NCBI RefSeq assembly: GCF_002086735.1
Contig: NZ_MVIJ01000022.1
Coordinates: 32,871-96,870, forward strand
Reading direction: 5' to 3'
DNA length: 64,000 bases
Origin: Mycobacterium scrofulaceum
GTDB taxonomy: Bacteria; Actinomycetota; Actinomycetes; Mycobacteriales; Mycobacteriaceae
Position 1 is the stretch's first letter, and each line of letters opens with the position of its first letter. The notes beneath the pieces were generated by a model. It did no database searches, was not told where the DNA came from, and saw only the letters and a program-made list of their open reading frames with translations. Position numbers and translations under genes: made by a program. Shown one piece after another: positions 58,818-64,000 of this stretch.

Positions 58818-59188
58818 CGTCTGGCTCCTCAGCGGTTGTCGAGCCGGCGTGGCCCGCCGGGGAAACATGCTTCCGCTAAGTAGGGATCGTAGGGCTATGT
58901 CGTGAGGAAGCAACACATTCCGCTGGCAATTGTCTGTCTGGGCATGCTTTTCGGCGTCGCGCCGCGGCGCCCGGTCGGCGCCGATTTCGAAAGCCGCTGG
59001 CGCCCAATGGCGTTCGCTGGCCCACCTCGGCCGGTCCGGCAGGGATACCGAAGTTGAACGGGGCGAGACCGTCGCGCCGCATGTCAGCGGCCCCAAGGGG
59101 ATTTTCACATTGCTAGTGCCGCAGCCACCGTGCTCGGGTATGGTTAGCACCGCTTCACGCCAGCTAACTTCTCGGGACTGGAGAATCC
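58818..59188. other. Divergent intergenic region between the secreted paralogue and CD225 genes
   Basis: Within this 371-bp region are a plus-strand 51-codon frame with a possible signal peptide (58902-59057), a minus-strand TACGAT near 58889 that could be the paralogue promoter, and a plus-strand TATGGT followed by a GGAG ribosome site before ATG 59189. Otherwise I see no gene, repeat or strong hairpin. Confidence 0.5.
58902..59057 (+). CDS. Candidate small secreted protein (51 aa), tentative
   Basis: The frame starts at GTG 58902, 6 nt after TAGGGC (58890-58895), a near -10 match. It has a basic start (RKQ), a hydrophobic segment (IPLAIVCLGMLFGVA) and a Pro/Arg-rich remainder ending at TGA 59055-59057. 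The pattern resembles a short exported protein, but the length and the Arg-Pro bias of GC-rich non-coding DNA make chance possible. No family is recognised. Confidence 0.3.
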   Translation: MRKQHIPLAIVCLGMLFGVAPRRPVGADFESRWRPMAFAGPPRPVRQGYRS

Positions 59189-59527
59189 ATGACGCAACCG
59201 CCGGCACCGCCCCCTCCTCCGCCGCCTGGTTACCCGCCGCAGCAGCCCGCCGGGCAGGCACCGAACAACTACCTGGTGTGGTCCATCCTGGTGACCCTGT
59301 TCTGCTGTCTCCCCTTCGGGATCGTGGCGATCGTCAAATCCAGCCAAGTCAACGGTCTCTGGGCGCAGGGCCGGTACGCCGAGGCGCAGGCGTCGGCCGA
59401 CAGCGCCAAGAAGTGGGTGATCTGGTCGGCGGTCATCGGCGTCGTCGTGGGCATCATCTACGGCATCCTGATGGCGGTCGGCGCGCTGAACACCAACACC
59501 AACGCGGCGCTCGCCGCGATGTTCTGA
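59189..59527 (+). CDS. CD225/dispanin-family small membrane protein
   Basis: The 112-residue protein has a Pro-rich N-terminus (PPAPPPPPPPGYPPQQP) and the CD225 motif: membrane segment 1 NNYLVWSILVTLFCCLPFGIVAIV with the LFCCLPFGI core, then KSSQVNGLWAQGRYAEAQASADSAKKW, and membrane segment 2 (VIWSAVIGVVVGIIYGIL). A polar NTNTN end follows. The family is widespread in mycobacteria with unknown role. GGAG precedes ATG 59189. It is 16 nt ahead of the DUF2752 gene, a pairing often seen in actinobacteria. Confidence 0.9.
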   Translation: MTQPPAPPPPPPPGYPPQQPAGQAPNNYLVWSILVTLFCCLPFGIVAIVKSSQVNGLWAQGRYAEAQASADSAKKWVIWSAVIGVVVGIIYGILMAVGALNTNTNAALAAMF

Positions 59528-59543
59528 GCCCGGTTCGGCGACC

Positions 59544-59969
59544 ATGGTGACCCGCCACGGTTCGGCGCAACTGAGTCTGGGCGCGCCACTGGTGGTGGCC
59601 GCGTCGACGACGTTGATGTGCGCCGCCATCTGGGCGGGTGACCCGACCACCCCCAACGGTCCGCTGCCGGTGTGTCCCACCAAAGCGCTGCTGGGAATCG
59701 ACTGTCCGGGATGCGGCAGCCTGCGCATGCTGTACTCCCTGATGCACGGCGACATCATGGCGGCCGCCAGGTTCAACGCCTTGGGCCTGGCGGCCGTCGT
59801 GCTGCTGGTGTGGGCGTACCTCGCCTGGACCTACGGGCGCCTCGCCGGCAGGCGGATCCGCAGCTGGCAACACGGCCGCTGGACGGCGGCGGTGACGCTC
59901 GGCTTGGTCACGGTGTGGTTTGTGCTGCGCAACATCCCCTTTGCGCCGTTCAGCGCGCTGCACGTCTGA
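59544..59969 (+). CDS. DUF2752 membrane protein
   Basis: The 141-residue protein has three membrane segments and the DUF2752 hallmark CPTKALLGIDCPGCGSLRMLYSLMHGD (two segments of the cysteine motif: CPTK and CPGCGSLR). Length is typical. The function is unknown. It is directly downstream of the CD225 gene on the same strand and probably co-transcribed with it. Confidence 0.9.
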   Translation: MVTRHGSAQLSLGAPLVVAASTTLMCAAIWAGDPTTPNGPLPVCPTKALLGIDCPGCGSLRMLYSLMHGDIMAAARFNALGLAAVVLLVWAYLAWTYGRLAGRRIRSWQHGRWTAAVTLGLVTVWFVLRNIPFAPFSALHV

Positions 59970-60022
59970 TACCGCCGTGTCCTGATCCTCCCCGCCTCCG
60001 CCGCGGATTAACCTGGGGCGCG

Positions 60023-61510
60023 ATGGTGCACAAATTCACGACGATCCCGGCGGCACTCGCGGTGGTCGGGCTGACCGCGTTCTCGTCCGCATGCTTCCAC
60101 CGGCCGGCCGACTCCCCGCCGGGTAACCCCGCCGCCTTTGCCGGCGCGCTGCACGACAAGGTCACGACCGACGCGATGATGGCCCACCTGGCAAAGCTCC
60201 AGGACATTGCCAACGCCAACAACGGCACCCGCGCGGTGGGTACTCCCGGTTACGAGGCCAGCGTCGACTACGTGGTAAAAACTCTGCGCGGCAACGGTTT
60301 CGATGTGCAGACCCCCGAATTCTCGGCGCGGGTGTTCCACGGCGACAAGCCGGAGGTGACCGTCGGTGGCCGGCCGGTGGAGGCGCACGCGCTCGACTTC
60401 AGCCTCGGCACGCCGCCGGACGGGGTGAGCGGACCGTTGGTGGCCCTGCCCGCCACCAACGGCCCCGGCTGTGCGCCCTCGGATTACGGCAACCTCCCGG
60501 TGCGGGGGGCCGTGGTGCTGGTGGACCGCGGAACGTGCCCGTTCGCACAGAAGGAGGACGTCGCGGCGCAGCGCGGCGCGATCGCGATGATCATCGCCGA
60601 CAACGTCGACGAGCAGCAGATGGGTGGCACCCTGGGGCCGGACACGGACGTCAAGATCACGGTGGTGAACGTGACCAAGTCCGTGGGCGTGCAATTGCGC
60701 AACCAGCCGGGTCCCACGACGATCAAGCTGAATGCGAGCGTGCAGAGCTTCAAGGCCCGCAACGTGATCGCGCAGACCAAGACCGGCTCGACGAGCAACG
60801 TCGTCATGGCGGGCGCGCACCTGGACAGCGTGCCCGCCGGGCCGGGCATCAACGACAACGGTTCGGGAGTGGCCGCCGTGCTGGAAACCGCGCTGCGGCT
60901 GGGGAATTCGCCGCAGGTGCACAACGCGGTGCGGTTCGGATTCTGGGGCGCGGAGGAACTCGGGCTGATCGGGTCGCGCAACTACGTCGAGTCGCTGGAC
61001 TTGGGCGCGCTCAAAAGCATTGCGCTGTACCTGAATTTCGACATGCTCGCGTCGCCGAACCCCGGCTACTTCACCTATGACGGGGACCAGTCGCTGCCGG
61101 CAGATGTCCGCGGCCAGCCGGTGGTCCCCGAAGGATCGGCCGGCATCGAACGCACTCTGGTCGCTTACCTGAAGTCCGCCGGGAAGACCGCTCAGGACAC
61201 GGCGTTCGACGGCCGATCCGACTACGACGGCTTCACCCTCGCGGGCGTCCCCGCCGGGGGGCTGTTCTCCGGCGCCGAGTCGAAAATGTCCGCGGACCAG
61301 GCCAAGTTGTGGGGCGGGACCGCCGACCAGCCGTTCGACCCCAACTACCACCAGAAAACCGACACCCTCGATCACATCGACCGCGCCGCGCTGGGCGTGA
61401 ACGGCGGTGGTGTCGCCTACGCGGTCGGCCTGTACGCCCAGGACCTCGGTGGCCACAACGGGGTGCCCACGATGGATGACCGCACCCGCCACGTGCTGAC
61501 GAAGCCATGA
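60023..61510 (+). CDS. lpqL: Lipoprotein aminopeptidase LpqL (M28 family)
   Basis: The 495-residue exported protein has an N-terminal signal with a lipobox-like SSAC (Cys24). A PA (protease-associated) domain insert follows (about 140-250, VVLVDRGTCPFAQKEDVAAQRGA), and an M28 catalytic domain has the zinc residues in GAHLDS, INDNGSG, WGAEELGL, LNFDML and a His in PNYHQKTDT. All five zinc ligands and the base Glu are present, so it should be an active aminopeptidase at the cell surface. TAACCT sits 8 nt before ATG 60023 (possibly leaderless). Rv0418 orthologue. It overlaps its tandem paralogue by 4 nt. Confidence 0.92.
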   Translation: MVHKFTTIPAALAVVGLTAFSSACFHRPADSPPGNPAAFAGALHDKVTTDAMMAHLAKLQDIANANNGTRAVGTPGYEASVDYVVKTLRGNGFDVQTPEFSARVFHGDKPEVTVGGRPVEAHALDFSLGTPPDGVSGPLVALPATNGPGCAPSDYGNLPVRGAVVLVDRGTCPFAQKEDVAAQRGAIAMIIADNVDEQQMGGTLGPDTDVKITVVNVTKSVGVQLRNQPGPTTIKLNASVQSFKARNVIAQTKTGSTSNVVMAGAHLDSVPAGPGINDNGSGVAAVLETALRLGNSPQVHNAVRFGFWGAEELGLIGSRNYVESLDLGALKSIALYLNFDMLASPNPGYFTYDGDQSLPADVRGQPVVPEGSAGIERTLVAYLKSAGKTAQDTAFDGRSDYDGFTLAGVPAGGLFSGAESKMSADQAKLWGGTADQPFDPNYHQKTDTLDHIDRAALGVNGGGVAYAVGLYAQDLGGHNGVPTMDDRTRHVLTKP

Positions 61511-62979
61511 CCCGCCGGCTGGTCGCGACGTTAGTGCTGGCGACCGCGCTGCTGGCGGGTTGCTCGCCGGCGCGGCCGGGATCACCGGCCGCCGCGCCTG
61601 ATCTGGGCCGCGCCCTGGCCGGGAAGGTGACCGTCGACGGGATGTTCACCCATCTGCGGGCGCTGCAGAACATCGCCAACGCCAACAAGGGAAACCGGGC
61701 CGACGGCACGCCGGGTTACGACGCCAGCGTCGACTATGTCGCTAAAACGCTGCGCGACAAGGGTTTCGAGGTGCTCACGCCGCAGTTCGATCGCCTGTAC
61801 ACCGTCTCGCCCGGCAAGCCCGCGCTGACGGTCGGCGGCCGCAGCTACGCCGTGGATCAGGCGTCGCTGTTGGTCCGGACACCGCCGGGGGGTTTGACCG
61901 GGCAGCCCGCCCGGCCGCGCCAGCCGTCGGGCTGTGCCGCCGGCGATTACCCGGCCGCGCTGCCCAAGGGTTCGATCGCCGTCGTCGACGACGCCCGTTG
62001 TTCGGTGGTCGACAAGCAGAACAGCGCGGTGGCCAGGGGGGCGGCCGCGCTGGTCGTGCTCAGTGCGCCCGCGGGCCAGGGCGCTCCACCGAGCCTGTTC
62101 ACGCCGGGCTACTTCAAGCAGTTGACCGTGCCCGTCGCGATTGCGGGGTCCTCCGCCGCGAGCGCGCTCGCCGGCGCCACCGCTCCCGTCCGCCTGGTGC
62201 TGGACGCCCACAACGTCAAGGTCACCTCACGAAACGTGCTGGCGCAGACCAAGACCGGCTCGGCGCACGAAGTGATCATGGTGGGCGCGCATCTCGACGG
62301 GCCGCGCGGCGGCCCGGGCATCAACGACGACGGATCCGGCGTGGCCGCGGTGCTGGAAACGGCGTTGCAACTGGGCCCGCTGGCGCCGCTGAACAACGCG
62401 GTGCGGTTCGCGTTCTGGGGCGCCGACGAGGACGGCCTCAACGGCGTCATGGACTACGTGTTCGGCATGAACGGCGATCAGCTCAACGACATCGCGATGT
62501 ACCTGAACTTCACCACGCTGGGGTCGCCCAACGCCGGCTTCTTCACCGAAGACGGCGATCAGTCCGGTCCGCCGGCGCCCGGGATCACCTACGCCGACGT
62601 TCCCGACGGCTCGGCCGGCATCGAACGCACGCTGGCCGCCTATCTGAACCTGGCCGGGAAGCGGCCCGCGGACATGCCGCTGAGCACCCTGGCCGACTAT
62701 CACCCCTTCATGGTCGCGGGGGTGCCGATCGGGGGCCTGACTTCCGGGGCGTCGCAACCGAAAACCACCGTGCAGGCCCGACTCTGGGGCGGGCAGGCCG
62801 GGGTGCCGTTCGACCCCAACTATCAGGGGCCCCGCGAAACGGCCGACAACATCAACCGCGACGCGCTGGCCGTCCTGGGTGCCGGCGTCGCCTACGCGGT
62901 GGGCAGCTACGCGCAGTCCGTCGGCGGCGTGAACGGCGTGCCGCCGCACGACAAGCGGCATCGGACCCGGTTGCCGTAG
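61507..62979 (+). CDS. LpqL-like lipoprotein, M28 fold with degenerate zinc site
   Basis: The 490-residue tandem paralogue of LpqL has a strong lipobox (LLAGC, Cys19), a PA-like insert and an M28 domain. The first ligands are kept (GAHLDG, INDDGSG), but WGAEELGL is WGADEDGL (base Glu to Asp), LNFDML is LNFTTL (zinc Asp to Thr) and PNYHQK is PNYQGP (zinc His to Gln). It therefore probably does not bind two zincs and may be a pseudo-peptidase, for example a peptide-binding lipoprotein. Its ATG overlaps the lpqL stop (ATGA), so both are co-translated. Confidence 0.88.
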   Translation: MTRRLVATLVLATALLAGCSPARPGSPAAAPDLGRALAGKVTVDGMFTHLRALQNIANANKGNRADGTPGYDASVDYVAKTLRDKGFEVLTPQFDRLYTVSPGKPALTVGGRSYAVDQASLLVRTPPGGLTGQPARPRQPSGCAAGDYPAALPKGSIAVVDDARCSVVDKQNSAVARGAAALVVLSAPAGQGAPPSLFTPGYFKQLTVPVAIAGSSAASALAGATAPVRLVLDAHNVKVTSRNVLAQTKTGSAHEVIMVGAHLDGPRGGPGINDDGSGVAAVLETALQLGPLAPLNNAVRFAFWGADEDGLNGVMDYVFGMNGDQLNDIAMYLNFTTLGSPNAGFFTEDGDQSGPPAPGITYADVPDGSAGIERTLAAYLNLAGKRPADMPLSTLADYHPFMVAGVPIGGLTSGASQPKTTVQARLWGGQAGVPFDPNYQGPRETADNINRDALAVLGAGVAYAVGSYAQSVGGVNGVPPHDKRHRTRLP

Positions 62980-63002
62980 CGCGTCGGCGGCCCGTGGCAT
63001 AC

Positions 63003-63018
63003 TCGAACACATGTTCGA
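63003..63018 (+). promoter_or_regulatory. LexA (SOS) box spanning the DUF222 gene start
   Basis: TCGAAC-ACAT-GTTCGA is a perfect match to the mycobacterial SOS box consensus TCGAAC(N4)GTTCGA. The start codon ATG (63011) lies within it. CATACT, 7 nt upstream of the ATG, is a possible -10 for a leaderless transcript, so LexA bound here would block it. Confidence 0.85.
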
Positions 63019-64000
63019 TACACGGGTGCACGATTATTGGGAGCCGCCGCGGTGTGAGCGGTCGCGCGAACTGGTGGATCGGATGTGTGCGTCGTGGCGG
63101 TTGGAGGCTCAGGTGGTCGCGGAGCGGTTGGATGCGATCGGGGAGTTGTTCGAGCTGCGGCGCGCCCAGCGTGGGGAAGAGGCGGATTGGGCGGTAGACA
63201 CCTGGGCGGCGGTGGGTGCCGAGGTGGCCGCGGCGTTTCGGGTGAGCCTGGCGATGGCGGGCAGCTTCCTGCGGTATGCGTTGGCGATGCGTGAGCGGCT
63301 GCCGCGGGTGGCCGCGGTGTTCCGGGCCGGTGACATCGGGTTCCGGTTGTTTCAGACCATCGTGTATCGCACGGATTTGATTACCGACGCGCAGGTGTTG
63401 GCGGCGGTGGACGCCGAGTTGGCGATGCGTGCGCCGGGGTGGCCGTCGATGACTCGGGGCCGGTTGGCCGGCGAGGTCGACAAGGTCGTGGCCAAGGCCG
63501 ACGTCGACGCGGTGCGGCGCCGCGAGCAGTGTCGGGCCGAGCGCGGGGTGTGGGTCGAGGACATCGAGGGCGGGATGTCGGAGATTCGTGGGGGTTTGTT
63601 CAGCCCGGACGGGCACGCTTTGGACCGGCGGTTGGATGCCCTGGCGGACACGGTGTGTGAGCGCGACCCGCGCAGCCGAGACCAGCTGCGCGCTGATGCG
63701 CTCGGGGCGCTGGCGGTCTCGGCGGATCGGCTGGGCTGCCGCTGCGGGCGGGCTGACTGTGCGCCCGGAGCGCGGCCCGCCGCGTCGCCGGTGGTCATTC
63801 ATGTGGTTGCCGAGCAGGCCAGCGTCGAGGGTCGCGGGTCGGCTCCGGGATCGGAGCTGGGTGCCGACGGGCTGATCTCCGCCGAGGTCGTCGCCGAGTT
63901 GGCCGGCTCGGCCAAGCTGGTGGCGCTGAACCCGCCGACGCAGGCCGAGCCGCGCTACACCCCTTCGGCCGGGCTCGCCGATTTCGTGCGGTGCCGGGAT
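63011..64000 (+). CDS. DUF222 / 13E12-repeat family protein (3' end outside window)
   Basis: The frame is open for 330 codons from ATG 63011 to the window end without a stop. It shows the DUF222 pattern: ERSRELVDRMCASWRLEAQVVAERLDAIGELFELR, VGAEVAAAFRVSLAMAGSFLRYA, FRAGDIGFRLFQTIVYRT, and RLDALADTVCERDPRSRDQLRADALGAL. CRCGRADC gives a small cysteine cluster. Full-length members carry a C-terminal HNH nuclease domain, which would lie beyond the window. These genes are numerous in mycobacteria, and several are DNA-damage inducible. A LexA box covers its start. Function is unknown; a mobile or nuclease role is often suggested. Confidence 0.88.
   Translation, partial: MFDTRVHDYWEPPRCERSRELVDRMCASWRLEAQVVAERLDAIGELFELRRAQRGEEADWAVDTWAAVGAEVAAAFRVSLAMAGSFLRYALAMRERLPRVAAVFRAGDIGFRLFQTIVYRTDLITDAQVLAAVDAELAMRAPGWPSMTRGRLAGEVDKVVAKADVDAVRRREQCRAERGVWVEDIEGGMSEIRGGLFSPDGHALDRRLDALADTVCERDPRSRDQLRADALGALAVSADRLGCRCGRADCAPGARPAASPVVIHVVAEQASVEGRGSAPGSELGADGLISAEVVAELAGSAKLVALNPPTQAEPRYTPSAGLADFVRCRD

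Overview
This is a GC-rich chromosomal segment from a mycobacterium, most likely a slow grower of the Mycobacterium avium complex type. The markers are TtfA, FGD1 (F420-dependent glucose-6-phosphate dehydrogenase), the PknG-GlnH-GlnX module, an MmpL transporter, LpqL, a DUF222/13E12-family gene with a mycobacterial LexA box, and many leaderless promoters (a TANNNT -10 box 6-8 nt before ATG/GTG). Gene content follows the M. tuberculosis Rv0356c-Rv0418 region, but the clpB-to-Rv0356c half appears to be inverted relative to the purT-to-lpqL half. No rRNA, tRNA, CRISPR array, prophage or complete insertion sequence was seen.

Layout. 1-4.8 kb: end of clpB, ttfA, an SDR, pyrE, a lipoprotein and a SPOUT RNA methyltransferase. 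4.9-14.5 kb: a LysR regulator divergent from a complete form I (Mo-Cu) CO dehydrogenase locus: XdhC-like gene, coxM-coxS-coxL, an XdhC-YHS fusion, a MoxR ATPase, coxG and a vWA protein. 14.4-19.7 kb: eutC/eutB (ethanolamine ammonia-lyase) divergent from a GH76 hydrolase and an acetoacetyl-CoA synthetase. 19.7-26.5 kb: DedA, class II aldolase, Rv0361- and Rv0360c-like genes, a CDF metal exporter with a palindromic operator, an M50 protease, an Rv0358-like gene and a secreted histidine phosphatase. 26.8-33 kb: purA, a hotdog thioesterase, a purT-like gene, a rhodanese, metZ and ndhA. 33-39 kb: a 39-residue secreted peptide with a strong hairpin terminator, then an accessory operon (BadH-like SDR, two acyl-CoA dehydrogenases, TetR, secreted protein). 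38-44 kb: DUF3054, a TIGR00027-type methyltransferase, a short MmpL with an unusual upstream region, GNAT, YnfA, a metallo-beta-lactamase-fold protein and fgd1. 44.4-53.4 kb: pta-ackA, a repeat-flanked DUF559 gene, and glnX-glnH-pknG. 53.5-57.7 kb: mutT3, thiE, a TPP riboswitch, thiO-thiS-thiG and an SGNH hydrolase. 57.7-64 kb: tandem secreted paralogues, a CD225/DUF2752 pair, lpqL with a tandem paralogue that has lost zinc ligands, and the start of a DUF222 gene.

How it works together. The cox locus would oxidise CO to feed electrons to respiration; its accessory proteins probably mature the Mo-Cu site. Pta-AckA handles acetyl phosphate and acetate, GlnH-GlnX-PknG links external amino acids to 2-oxoglutarate metabolism, and the thi genes make the thiazole part of thiamine under partial TPP control. 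Among the less explained elements are four copies of a ~95-bp imperfect palindrome (two of them flanking a DUF559 gene), the 39-aa peptide gene, a 31-bp palindrome upstream of mmpL, an 18-bp palindrome that carries the -10 boxes of both divergent thi transcripts, and the apparently inactive LpqL paralogue.
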